Shown here: positions 6,258 through 13,718 of the stretch, one piece after another
Layout: every line of letters starts with the position of its first letter
Numbering within the stretch: the stretch's first letter is position 1
Origin: a virus
DNA: 31,554 nucleotides
IMG/VR virus record: IMGVR_UViG_3300039191_000303
Location: 1-31,554 of that record
Reading direction: 5' to 3' (one strand)
The notes under the pieces: model-generated
What the model saw: only the letters and a program-made list of their open reading frames with translations
Told to the model about the DNA's origin: nothing
Databases searched by the model: none
Translations under genes and position numbers: made by a program

Positions 6258-6533
6258 TCACTCTTCCTTTTTTGTAGTATTGTTATCAAATGATATTTCA
6301 TAATCTTTAATCTGCTGATTGTGAAACAAAATAATATTTCTAAAGTTCTTTATATATGCTGTATATAACTTCATATCCTTGCTGTGAACTCTAATCTCTC
6401 TTATCTTAGGTAATTGTGTTGATTGAAACTTAAATGGCTTAGGCTTCAAATATACATACTCTGTTTTAGTGCTACACCCTACACTTAACAAACTCATCAT
6501 CACTAGCAAACTCGCTATTAGGATTTTCTTCAT
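6258..6533 (-). CDS. Rz1-like o-spanin lipoprotein
   Basis: A 91-aa protein with an N-terminal signal (KKILIASLLVMMSLLSVGC) ending in a lipobox whose cysteine is residue 20, so it should be lipid-anchored in the outer membrane. The mature part is charged, with a helix near NFRNIILFHNQQIKDYE. The first 62 nt overlap the Rz-like gene in another frame, the usual two-component spanin arrangement. It joins the inner-membrane spanin to disrupt the outer membrane in the final lysis step. This is the best evidence for a Gram-negative host. Confidence 0.8.
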   Translation of the reverse strand: MKKILIASLLVMMSLLSVGCSTKTEYVYLKPKPFKFQSTQLPKIREIRVHSKDMKLYTAYIKNFRNIILFHNQQIKDYEISFDNNTTKKEE

Positions 6534-6798
6534 TATCTTTAATCTCCTGCTCTATTTTATCAAGTGTGATTTCACTTTTTTTAAGTTCATCTGCTCTTGT
6601 TCTTTGCTTTGTATCAAAGATTGCTTTTTTAATTTCATCTTTTGATACTTCTTTTCTAACTTTGATTTCTTTGTGTAGTCTATCAATGTTTTCTTTTTGC
6701 TCTTCATTCGTAGCTCTAAGATATTTCATATAAGCTAAAAACCCAAGTACAACTGCTCCTGCAAACATTGATAAATATAATTTTATTGATGTAAACAT
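6472..6798 (-). CDS. Rz-like i-spanin
   Basis: A 108-aa protein with one N-terminal membrane segment (residues about 5-24, LYLSMFAGAVVLGFLAYM), then a long charged helix with coiled-coil character (QKENIDRLHKEIKVRKEV...). This is the i-spanin layout: anchored in the inner membrane, rod in the periplasm. It overlaps the lipoprotein gene out of frame at its 3' end and follows the holin candidate by 2 nt. Confidence 0.75.
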   Translation of the reverse strand: MFTSIKLYLSMFAGAVVLGFLAYMKYLRATNEEQKENIDRLHKEIKVRKEVSKDEIKKAIFDTKQRTRADELKKSEITLDKIEQEIKDNEENPNSEFASDDEFVKCRV

Positions 6799-6800
6799 TT

Positions 6801-7001
6801 TTATTTTCCTATCTTTATATTATCAATTAATTTACCAACCATTTCTGTTGTAAAATCACTCCTAAACATCATTGCTAAAGACATAAACACTGCAAACAAT
6901 CCTGTTGTATATACAATTGGCTCTGCCTTGCCTGTGTAAATTGTGTAATTATATGCAAGCATAAACAAAAACCAAGATAATATTGATTTCCAATTTTTCA
7001 T
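6801..7001 (-). CDS. Holin candidate, 66 aa
   Basis: From the ATG at 6999-7001, which has AAGGTAG about 8 nt upstream, the protein has two hydrophobic segments: SWFLFMLAYNYTIYTG and PIVYTTGLFAVFMSLAMMF, then a short charged tail. Size, two membrane segments and position next to spanins and endolysin fit a holin. An upstream ATG at 7035 gives 12 extra residues but has a poor site. It could also be an antiholin or another small membrane protein. Confidence 0.6.
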   Translation of the reverse strand: MKNWKSILSWFLFMLAYNYTIYTGKAEPIVYTTGLFAVFMSLAMMFRSDFTTEMVGKLIDNIKIGK

Positions 7002-7017
7002 TTTATTATCTACCTTT

Positions 7018-7467
7018 TTATTTTGTAGCAATTGCAACTACAACTGCAAGTGCTATATTTATAATTGTAAAAGCACCCATTGCTTTATACATAAACTTTT
7101 TAATATCTTCAATATCAAATATCACTCCGCCCCTACCATCTTTACCAAAAACTGCTCTATTCAATGTGTCAATTTCTGTAACCCTTAAATTTAAAGCACT
7201 ACAACCTGTTTTATCTTGATTGCTTTTTATACTTGCTATATCATCTTCATTCTCTTCAATTTTCTTATAAACTCTTACAAAACTTTCTTTCAAGTTAGTG
7301 TCCATATTTGATATTGTTTCGTGAATGACTGCCACGCTTTTCATTGATGTTGTAATTTGGTGCAACTCTTTAGCAATACCTGTAAGTGATTTCGTTAATG
7401 ATTGAAATTCAAAGTCGTGCCTTATTACTTTTACTTTCATTTCTTCATCTGTCACATCAAACCCCAT
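7018..7467 (-). CDS. Coiled-coil membrane-anchored protein, XhlA-like
   Basis: A 149-aa protein: about 125 residues of charged helical sequence with heptad character, including VYKKIEENEDDIASIK, then a C-terminal membrane segment (AMGAFTIINIALAVVVAIAT). This layout resembles phage XhlA-type lysis-associated proteins, which anchor at the membrane by the C-terminus. It overlaps the DUF1353 gene by 11 nt. A lysis accessory role is inferred from position. Confidence 0.55.
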   Translation of the reverse strand: MGFDVTDEEMKVKVIRHDFEFQSLTKSLTGIAKELHQITTSMKSVAVIHETISNMDTNLKESFVRVYKKIEENEDDIASIKSNQDKTGCSALNLRVTEIDTLNRAVFGKDGRGGVIFDIEDIKKFMYKAMGAFTIINIALAVVVAIATK

Positions 7468-7795
7468 ACTTAATTTTGTGATATATTCTTACAAATTTTA
7501 CCATTTTTTTTGTTCTCCAAGATATTTCTATCTCAAACAAGACTTCTTCAAACAAGTTATCTGCTAAATCATATTTTTCTTTATCACAAAGATAATCGTG
7601 TATCATAATTGCAGGTTGAAATTTTGGCTTATTTGGTGGAATTAAACTCCAAAATATTCGTGGTATATTTGCACCATTGCTTTTATAGCCTTTTGGTATC
7701 AATATGTTTTTTACTTCATAACTTACTTCTAGTACAAACTTATTATCTTTTGTAGCCTTTACAGTAGGGTATTTTGGATAACTTTCTTTTTTCAT
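7457..7795 (-). CDS. DUF1353 family phage protein
   Basis: A 112-aa protein. ILIPKGYKSNGANIPRIFW, then AIMIHDYLCDKEKYDLADNLFEEVL, matches the DUF1353 pattern: a V/IP.G..tDgaSiPr strand segment, an A..iHDyLy motif, then a helix beginning with AD.lF. The His-Asp pair suggests a catalytic or metal site, but the biochemical role of the family is unknown. In other phages it sits between tail fibre and lysis genes, as here. Confidence 0.75.
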   Translation of the reverse strand: MKKESYPKYPTVKATKDNKFVLEVSYEVKNILIPKGYKSNGANIPRIFWSLIPPNKPKFQPAIMIHDYLCDKEKYDLADNLFEEVLFEIEISWRTKKMVKFVRIYHKIKYGV

Positions 7796-7798
7796 TTC

Positions 7799-8206
7799 TT
7801 ACTTCACAAAATAGCTGTTTCTTTTGCCAACAAACCAAATTGCAAAAGTTTCAAACTCTGTGTTTTTAATTGGCATTTTTGTGCCATTTTCAAAACTAAT
7901 AATTGTATTTGTAAGCCCTAAACTAAAAGCCATACTTACTTGCATCATTCCATCTGCATCATCTTTCATAAATGAAACTTTATAATCAACACCATCAAGT
8001 GTGTAGTTCTCTCCTATCTCTTTGCTTTTTGCAAAATTTAGTGCATCTTCTTTTTCTTTTTTTAATACTATTGCTTCATTAAGCAATTCTACCTCAACAT
8101 TTTCTTTTGTGTCTAAAAATACATAATTTGTATCTTCCATCACAATATTTTTTCCTGTTATCTCTGAAATAACATCAACCATTGGTATTGTAAGTAAATC
8201 TTGCAT
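7799..8206 (-). CDS. Putative tail-fibre assembly chaperone (DUF4376-like)
   Basis: A 135-aa protein. The C-terminal half (GENYTLDGVDYKVSFMKDDA, then an alanine/methionine-rich helix and NGTKMPIKNTEFETFAIW) resembles DUF4376-type proteins found after tail fibres. Such proteins are often treated as fibre chaperones. Its ATG at 8204-8206 has GGGAG upstream, and both lie inside the 3' end of the Avd gene, which it overlaps by 32 nt. The assignment is moderate. Confidence 0.45.
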   Translation of the reverse strand: MQDLLTIPMVDVISEITGKNIVMEDTNYVFLDTKENVEVELLNEAIVLKKEKEDALNFAKSKEIGENYTLDGVDYKVSFMKDDADGMMQVSMAFSLGLTNTIISFENGTKMPIKNTEFETFAIWFVGKRNSYFVK

Positions 8207-8492
8207 ATTCTAACTCCCATTTTAATAATTTAAGCAAATTATAACTATCTGCTTTTGTTGCGTGTCCTGCATCTAATTCATAAAGCTTTGTTTTGTTTAT
8301 TGGCTTTGTTTTTACAACTCTATAAATTAACTCTGCTTGATGAAATACTAAAAGGATTATTTTCTCTTTTAGTATTCCGTGCTTTCGTGGTATTTCTTGA
8401 AGATGTGGATAGATATAGTGAAGAAACTTATCGTACTTTTCTATTAAAACTAATCCACTTTCACTATATCTTTTTTGCATTTCTCCACTCAC
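8175..8492 (-). CDS. avd: Avd-like DGR accessory protein, C-terminally short
   Basis: A 105-aa protein from GTG 8492 (101 aa from the ATG at 8480, which has GGAG 2-3 nt upstream). It resembles Avd, the accessory protein of DGRs: EKYDKFLHYIYPHLQEIPRKHG, then a helix with HQAELIYRV, then KTKLYELDAGHATKADS match the Bordetella phage pattern (Y.YP..Q.IPRKHG, Q.EL, KLY..DAG). Avd forms a pentamer of four-helix bundles that binds the reverse transcriptase and nucleic acid. Here the protein stops after the third helix, and its last residues lie inside the next gene, so the fourth helix is missing. It sits directly after the fibre variable tip, the normal avd position, but no reverse transcriptase follows. 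Confidence 0.8.
   Translation of the reverse strand: MSGEMQKRYSESGLVLIEKYDKFLHYIYPHLQEIPRKHGILKEKIILLVFHQAELIYRVVKTKPINKTKLYELDAGHATKADSYNLLKLLKWELEYARFTYNTNG
8344..8376. repeat. Inverted repeat inside avd-like gene, 11-bp arms
   Basis: AATACTAAAAG (8344-8354) and CTTTTAGTATT (8366-8376) are perfect inverted arms around an 11-nt loop. They lie within the coding sequence. In AT-rich DNA such arms may arise by chance, but a second perfect inverted repeat lies 35 nt away. Confidence 0.6.
8411..8471. repeat. Inverted repeat inside avd-like gene, 12-bp arms
   Basis: AGATATAGTGAA (8411-8422) and TTCACTATATCT (8460-8471) are perfect inverted arms with a 37-nt loop, at the start of the avd-like gene just downstream of the fibre variable tip. 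DGR variable regions are often followed by a hairpin needed for retrohoming. This pair sits at the right side but is further away and less GC-rich than known examples. Confidence 0.5.
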
Positions 8493-8501
8493 TTTCGTTC
8501 G

Positions 8502-8640
8502 TTAGTCAAGTATCAAGTGGTCACAAGCGAAACGAGAACCAATATTCCAATACGAATTCGAAAGAGAATAGTGCCAAGACGAACAACGAGAACCTGCATC
8601 ACCTGCATGGTCACGATAGCCACCCAAAACCACTGGATTA
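8502..8640 (-). other. Putative DGR variable region (VR) of the tail fibre
   Basis: This is the 3' end of the fibre gene, encoding the last 45 residues or so: GGYRDHAGDAGSRCSSW, HYSLSNSYW, NIGSRFACDHLILD. The GSR...W...S.YW.IGSR...CDHL pattern is that of C-type-lectin variable tips in DGR target proteins, where residues between the fixed W/G/R/S positions vary. The codons differ from the rest of the phage: Arg is CGT and several Ser are TCG, while AGA and AT-rich Ser codons prevail elsewhere. No second copy that could serve as template was found. Confidence 0.6.
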
Positions 8641-9980
8641 GCATTTGTGTAAACACTACCTCTACTATCAGTTATTGCACTCCACGAGCCACTTGAAGAT
8701 GTACCAAAATCTGCACCCCATACATTTTGAACACCTGTTGCTTGTTCCATACCTGTTGCACTTGTAAGGTTTGGATAATGTTCTATTTTACCCATTACAG
8801 TTTCATAACCATTTGTTGAAGATGATTTTCCCTCATCTACTCCATAAGCAAATGCAATAAATTCTTCATATTTTAATAATCTTTTTTTAAATGCTTTACC
8901 AATTTCTACTGCTTGAAACCAAGTGTATTTTCCATAATTTAATGTTCCATTTCCACCAAACACTAAAGGTATTTTTGGTATTCCTCTTCCATAATCTGTT
9001 GTTCCACCTGCAATCTTACCACCTGCTTTTGAATAACCTCTTATTCCATAATCTTCATCTGTTTGATAAATATCTACCCATAAGCCAAACTTGTAATGCA
9101 TACCTCTTGCATCTCCATTTGCAGGTAACCAAGTTAAATCCCAAAAAGAGTTTTTATTTATACCTCTTATTTCTGTCATTACTATTTCTGTTTTATTGCC
9201 TGTACTTACTTCTGTTTCTCCTGTAAGTCCATAATGAAAACCACCAATAACTCTTCCTGTTCCTGTGCTTTTATTTGCACTTAAATATAATGTACCATCA
9301 AATTTTACATAAACATAATAATCTGTACCTGCTGTTTTAATTCCTGTATCTAAATTTGTATCTAAAGATAAAATATTATCAGTTTCAAGTGTTACAGTTT
9401 CTCCATTAACAACTAAGCTTGTTCCACTAGGTACTTTTATAGATGAAGCATTTGTTTTTTGAAATAAAGGTTCTTTTGTAACTAATTTAGAAAAAGCATT
9501 GTTTAGAACTCCACCACCCTCTGCTCCTGCTGAAAAATTTTTTTGTATATTAAATCTTTCATTTGTTGCTGAATATATTATTGTGTATGTTTTATCTGAA
9601 CTTAAAAAACCTGCTGTTAGTGCTGAACCATTATAAAATAAAGGCTTTGCACCTAAAGTTTTTACCTTTACTGTTGTTGCACCTGTGTTTGCATTTGCAG
9701 GTGTAAACATTACAACCATACCATCAAACAAAGTTTCAAGTGTTTCTGTTGTTGCACCCCTTGATAATGCTACTGCATTTACTGTTCCTGTATCTGTATA
9801 AAACATAGCTTTACTTGCTATATCTATTGCTTTTGCTGATTGTTTACTATCTAAATCGCTTAGTGCCAAAAATGGTGTTACTATTCCCTTAGCTTCTCCC
9901 ATTAATGAATTATATTCATCTGCAACTACAACCCCTGCACTTGTGTTATCATTATCAATTTTTGTGTTAAAATTTCTCAC
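8502..9980 (-). CDS. Tail fibre / receptor-binding protein with C-type-lectin-like variable tip
   Basis: A 492-aa protein. Residues about 1-150 resemble phage fibre N-terminal segments (KAIDIASKAMFYTDTG, repeated short Thr/Ala/Gly strands). The middle is beta-rich. From about residue 270 it has a formylglycine-generating-enzyme/C-type-lectin-like fold: WDLTWLPANGDARGM, W-V-D-IYQT, YTWFQAVEIGKAFKKRLLKYEEFIAFAYG, then GSWSAITDSRGS and the GGYRDHAG...GSR...CDHL end. This is the architecture of DGR-diversified tropism proteins such as Mtd-like fibres. It follows the gp48-like gene by 1 nt and precedes avd. It should bind the host receptor at the baseplate. Confidence 0.85.
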   Translation of the reverse strand: MRNFNTKIDNDNTSAGVVVADEYNSLMGEAKGIVTPFLALSDLDSKQSAKAIDIASKAMFYTDTGTVNAVALSRGATTETLETLFDGMVVMFTPANANTGATTVKVKTLGAKPLFYNGSALTAGFLSSDKTYTIIYSATNERFNIQKNFSAGAEGGGVLNNAFSKLVTKEPLFQKTNASSIKVPSGTSLVVNGETVTLETDNILSLDTNLDTGIKTAGTDYYVYVKFDGTLYLSANKSTGTGRVIGGFHYGLTGETEVSTGNKTEIVMTEIRGINKNSFWDLTWLPANGDARGMHYKFGLWVDIYQTDEDYGIRGYSKAGGKIAGGTTDYGRGIPKIPLVFGGNGTLNYGKYTWFQAVEIGKAFKKRLLKYEEFIAFAYGVDEGKSSSTNGYETVMGKIEHYPNLTSATGMEQATGVQNVWGADFGTSSSGSWSAITDSRGSVYTNANPVVLGGYRDHAGDAGSRCSSWHYSLSNSYWNIGSRFACDHLILD

Positions 9981-9981
9981 T

Positions 9982-10725
9982 TTATAACCCCTTTACACAT
10001 ATTTCTGTATTTTCGCATTGTTCCTGCTCCTTATAAATTATTTTTGTAGTAATTATATCACCAAGTGTGTGTGGCACACTTGATGGTAATATGTCTTGTG
10101 TTGTGGTAACTTCAATATCAAAATCACCTACCAAATACAATATTTTTACCTGTGCTGGCTTAATTATATCATAAATCTTTTTTATCTTCTCAATCTTTAA
10201 CCCTGCACCAAGTCTGTGTGGCAAAGTGTGTGGTAATAAATCTGTTTCTTGTTCATAAAATGTTACAACTAAAATATTATTAGTATTTCCAAAATCACTA
10301 TAAAGCCTGTGTGGTATAGTGTTTGGTATTCTGCTATTTTCAAAGTATTCAACACCACTTGATACTTTTACACAATAACCATAAAGTTGTGCAATTTGTT
10401 TAAAATTAAAATGTGTGTTACTTTGCATTAAATATTTTAATACTTTTACATCAATTTGGTGTTCATCATCTGTTGTTTGATAAAACACATTATTTGGTAT
10501 TGAATAATCTTTTTTAAATTGTTCAATAAAAAACTTGCTTTCACATATAAATAAACCCTTAAAAGTTTCATTATATTTATCAACTAACCATTCAAAACTT
10601 TTTGCAAGCCATTTAATAAACTTATTAAAATTTGTACCTTGCACATTTGCTTGCTTGTACATTCTACCCTTTGGTAAATTGTTTAATAAAATCTTTTCTT
10701 GATTTTCTCTATTGAAATATAACAT
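9982..10725 (-). CDS. Baseplate protein, Mu gp48-like (DUF2313)
   Basis: A 247-aa protein. The N-terminus (ILLNNLPKGRMYKQ...FNKFIKWLAKSFEWLVDKYNETF) matches the start of Mu gp48/DUF2313 baseplate wedge proteins, which join the baseplate to the fibre. The C-terminal half holds three copies of a Pro-x-x-Pro-His-x-Leu motif: IPNTIPHRL, LPHTLPHRL and LPSSVPHTL. It overlaps the baseplate J-like gene by 17 nt and ends 1 nt before the fibre gene. Confidence 0.75.
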   Translation of the reverse strand: MLYFNRENQEKILLNNLPKGRMYKQANVQGTNFNKFIKWLAKSFEWLVDKYNETFKGLFICESKFFIEQFKKDYSIPNNVFYQTTDDEHQIDVKVLKYLMQSNTHFNFKQIAQLYGYCVKVSSGVEYFENSRIPNTIPHRLYSDFGNTNNILVVTFYEQETDLLPHTLPHRLGAGLKIEKIKKIYDIIKPAQVKILYLVGDFDIEVTTTQDILPSSVPHTLGDIITTKIIYKEQEQCENTEICVKGL

Positions 10726-11920
10726 TATCTAATTTCCAAAATGTATTATCTGTTGCTACCTGCCAACCACCAACAAGTGTAAAACTTGCAACTGTTTCTG
10801 CACCATTTGTTGTTTTATAAATTATTGCTTCAAGATTTTGTTGTGTTACTGCTATTTCATACATATCATTATCAAAAAAGTATTCTATGTTTTTTTTAAC
10901 TTCATTTTTTAACCCATCACTTGATGGTGTTAAATCTTGTATTACTATATCAACACCAATTACAGTTGCACTTGTTGTTGTAATTCCTGTGCTTGCAAAG
11001 TTTGCTGGTGCAATTGCTTTTGTGTTCTTTGTAATTTCATCTATTTCATAAGCTGTTAAACCTAAATCATCATTAAGTGCAATTACTCTTATTTCACCAT
11101 CTTCAATTGTTACATCATCATCATTGTTTTTTACCCAAACATACTTGATTGTTTTCAATCTTTCTTTATTTGTTGCAACAATATTTTGTTTACTAAATGG
11201 TGCTTGTGGATTTGATTTAAAATAAATAACCCTTTGTCTATATACTTCAACATCTTCATCATCAACACCACCACTTATTTGCAATGCTCCAAGTTCTGTG
11301 TTTACACCTGCAATTGTAATTTTAAGCTTTAGTACATCATTTAAATCTCTATTACCAACAATTCCTGCTTCACCTGCAACAACACTTGCAGGTGCATTAT
11401 TTACTTTAATTTCAACTGCTCCACCTGTTTGCAATGTTCCTGCTTCAAATTGTATTGTATCACCATCAATAATTGTAATTTGTTTTGATGTATCATTTAC
11501 AAGTGCTGTTGTGCTTGTAAGTTGATTTGAAATTATCATTGTTGCAATTCCATCTGCAACTGTTGCTGTGCCATTAAGTATTGTTTGTGCAATTGTTGCA
11601 TCACTAATTACTTTAAATACACCATTATCATCTTTTATTTCTGTATCTGCTGGTACTACACTGCCATTTTCACCATAAAACACAACCAAACCATTTGCAA
11701 TTTCTGCTGGCTTTGGTGGTAATAATTCACTTGCATTTAAATACAAATAATCTTTATCTGCTGTTGCAACAAATGCTTGCTTTTTAATAAAATTAAGTTT
11801 ATCTGTAAACTCTTTTAATCTACTTGCAAAACCTGCACCTAATGCACTCGCTAACCCCTTGTATATCCAACCTGTTACAAATTCATAATCTACTTTTAAC
11901 TTTTTAAATATATCTTCCAC
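10709..11920 (-). CDS. Baseplate J-like protein, Mu gp47 / P2 gpJ family
   Basis: A 403-aa protein. The C-terminal half is typical: PFSKQNIVATNKERLKTIKYV, GEIRVIALNDD, then VIGVDIVIQDLTPSSDGLKNEVKKNI, ending in a barrel-like stretch with LVGGWQVATDN. The N-terminal half has the helical KEFTDKLNFIKKQAFVATAD start and strand-rich segments. It forms the baseplate wedge with the gp46- and gp48-like proteins. The stop of the gp46-like gene precedes it by 11 nt. Confidence 0.85.
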   Translation of the reverse strand: MEDIFKKLKVDYEFVTGWIYKGLASALGAGFASRLKEFTDKLNFIKKQAFVATADKDYLYLNASELLPPKPAEIANGLVVFYGENGSVVPADTEIKDDNGVFKVISDATIAQTILNGTATVADGIATMIISNQLTSTTALVNDTSKQITIIDGDTIQFEAGTLQTGGAVEIKVNNAPASVVAGEAGIVGNRDLNDVLKLKITIAGVNTELGALQISGGVDDEDVEVYRQRVIYFKSNPQAPFSKQNIVATNKERLKTIKYVWVKNNDDDVTIEDGEIRVIALNDDLGLTAYEIDEITKNTKAIAPANFASTGITTTSATVIGVDIVIQDLTPSSDGLKNEVKKNIEYFFDNDMYEIAVTQQNLEAIIYKTTNGAETVASFTLVGGWQVATDNTFWKLDNVIFQ

Positions 11921-11931
11921 TTACTCACCCC

Positions 11932-12294
11932 TTATATTGCGAACTTACGATTTACAATAAGATTTTTTTTATCATAAGCTTGTATTAATAAAGTTAAAAT
12001 TCCATCATCAACACTTGTGCTTGTTTCAATTCTATCATATAAACCAATTGCAACCATTTCTTTTGCAATTTCCTTTGCTGTTTCATTTAAATTATTTGCT
12101 GTTTCATTTGTAAGCCTGCTTTGGTCATACTGCCAAATATCACTTAATGGTAAATCTAACCAATAACCTCTTTGCTTATTTACTCTTGCATCACTAAAAA
12201 ATGCTTGTATTAATGTTGTTTCACCATTCTCTTGCCCTTGTAACACATTATCAACAACTAATAAATCAAGATTATCTTCTAAGCCAATATCCAT
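11932..12294 (-). CDS. Baseplate wedge protein, Mu gp46 / gp25-like
   Basis: A 120-aa protein of the usual length for Mu gp46-type lysozyme-like wedge proteins. The sequence has IQAFFSDARVNKQRGYWLD, where Mu-type members carry a similar TPRG..WWLD motif, and a helical segment LNETAKEIAKEMVAIGLYDRIE before the last strands. It lies between the spike gene and the J-like gene, as in Mu. Confidence 0.8.
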   Translation of the reverse strand: MDIGLEDNLDLLVVDNVLQGQENGETTLIQAFFSDARVNKQRGYWLDLPLSDIWQYDQSRLTNETANNLNETAKEIAKEMVAIGLYDRIETSTSVDDGILTLLIQAYDKKNLIVNRKFAI

Positions 12295-12306
12295 TTAAAA
12301 CCCTTT

Positions 12307-12792
12307 TTAATTTGGTGGCGATGTTGTGCCACCACTATCGCCTGTGTGTGTATGCGATTTAAGACTTATTCCACCACCTGCAACATCTGTGCTACCAATA
12401 ACATTTGGTGCTGTTACACTTATACCTGCTTCAATTGTAGTATCACAAACGATTTTACCATTTACTGTTAAATCCTTTTTAATTGTTACATTATCATCAA
12501 AAACTGCATCACCTTGTATTTCAATTATACCTTGTTTAAATTTAAAATGTATAAAATTCTTATCATCTGTTAAATATACATCACCATCTTGTAAATCAAC
12601 ATCTTTTTGCAATGCAAGCACAACATCTTGATTTGCACCATTAGATAAATTAATTACAATTGCATTTTCATCTTTTGGCTTACTAAATAAACCCTTTGGT
12701 GAAATAAATCTATTTTGTGTTACACCACCAATACTTGTAATTTCTGTTAAAAAACTTTTAATCATTCTTTTTATTTTTGCAAATCTTATCAT
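12307..12792 (-). CDS. Baseplate spike, Mu gp45 / P2 gpV-like
   Basis: A 161-aa protein. The middle part is made of short beta repeats (FDDNVTIKKDLTVNGKIVCD, IEAGISVTAPNVIGSTDVAG), typical of a triple-stranded beta-helix. The C-terminal GGGISLKSHTHTGDSGGTTS is the P2 V/Mu gp45 tip, where a His-x-His motif binds iron in the trimer. It punctures the outer membrane during contraction. The start overlaps the previous stop as ATGA. Confidence 0.85.
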   Translation of the reverse strand: MIRFAKIKRMIKSFLTEITSIGGVTQNRFISPKGLFSKPKDENAIVINLSNGANQDVVLALQKDVDLQDGDVYLTDDKNFIHFKFKQGIIEIQGDAVFDDNVTIKKDLTVNGKIVCDTTIEAGISVTAPNVIGSTDVAGGGISLKSHTHTGDSGGTTSPPN

Positions 12793-13718
12793 TTTGTTAC
12801 TCTTTCAAAAGTTGCCAGTGTATATTTATCATCACCTTTTAAAACAAGCTTTATTCTTTTACAGTTCATTTGCTCATTTATAACAACCTGCACATCTTTT
12901 ATAAAATACTTTGTGTTTAAATCTAATTGCACATTATTTACTTTTGCTGTGTAACTTAATGATTTTCTTACATCTTTTTTATATTCAACTTCTGCAAGCT
13001 GTTCACATTCTTTTGGTGTAAGTGAATTTTTAACAACTTTTACTTTGTGAAATTTACCACTACCAAAAACACCATTTGTATTTACTTCTTGCTGTTGTTT
13101 TACTAGATAATTACTTTGTGCAACAATAATGTGTTTATCATACATTTGTGTTGTGTCATTTGTAAAGTTTCTTGAAATTATGTTTGTGCCAAATTCAAGT
13201 GTAATATCGCTTTTTGCTTTTCCTTCAAACTCAATTAGTAAACTACCATCTGCATCACTCGTTATAATCTTGCCTGCACTCTCTGCAATCTCTAAAAAAG
13301 CATTGATTATTTTTTCGCCAATCAATATTGTTTTAATATCTTGCTGTGGCAACGGTGCATCACCAATTACTTTTACACCAAAAGGTGTTGCAATTTCACT
13401 TAATACTGTATTTACTTTTTGACTTTGTGAAAATTGTGTTGTTTTTTGTGCATAACAATCAACAATGTATTTTACTTTATTTCTACCTGCATAAACAAAT
13501 TCACTTTTATCACCATCAAGTTCTGCTTCTATATATTCAATATCTGCTTTTATAAATAACTTACCACTATCATCATAAATTTCAACAACATCATCAACAA
13601 AGTATTTTTGTGCATCTGATACATCAACAAGTGTAAATTGTCTTGCTATGCTTCCAACATCTGCAACTGCTTCACATTCATCAACTGTTATTTCTTTACC
13701 ATTAATTAGTATTTGCAT
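12789..13718 (-). CDS. Baseplate hub protein, Mu gp44 (P)-like
   Basis: A 309-aa protein from the ATG at 13716-13718, which has AAAGG 8 nt upstream; a TTG two codons earlier is a weaker alternative. Strand-rich N-terminus (GKEITVDECEAVADVGSIARQFTL), a central DIKTILIGEKIINAFLEIAESAGKII helix, and LLIEFEGKAKSDITLEFGTNII match gp44/late-control-D type hubs, which hold the spike at the tail tip. It overlaps the gp43-like gene by 17 nt. Confidence 0.8.
   Translation of the reverse strand: MQILINGKEITVDECEAVADVGSIARQFTLVDVSDAQKYFVDDVVEIYDDSGKLFIKADIEYIEAELDGDKSEFVYAGRNKVKYIVDCYAQKTTQFSQSQKVNTVLSEIATPFGVKVIGDAPLPQQDIKTILIGEKIINAFLEIAESAGKIITSDADGSLLIEFEGKAKSDITLEFGTNIISRNFTNDTTQMYDKHIIVAQSNYLVKQQQEVNTNGVFGSGKFHKVKVVKNSLTPKECEQLAEVEYKKDVRKSLSYTAKVNNVQLDLNTKYFIKDVQVVINEQMNCKRIKLVLKGDDKYTLATFERVTK

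Noticed and set aside
8506-8520. Hairpin just after the fibre stop as a DGR retrohoming structure
   Set aside because: Only 5-bp arms (CCACT/AGTGG) can be drawn, they are not GC-rich, and chance pairing is likely.
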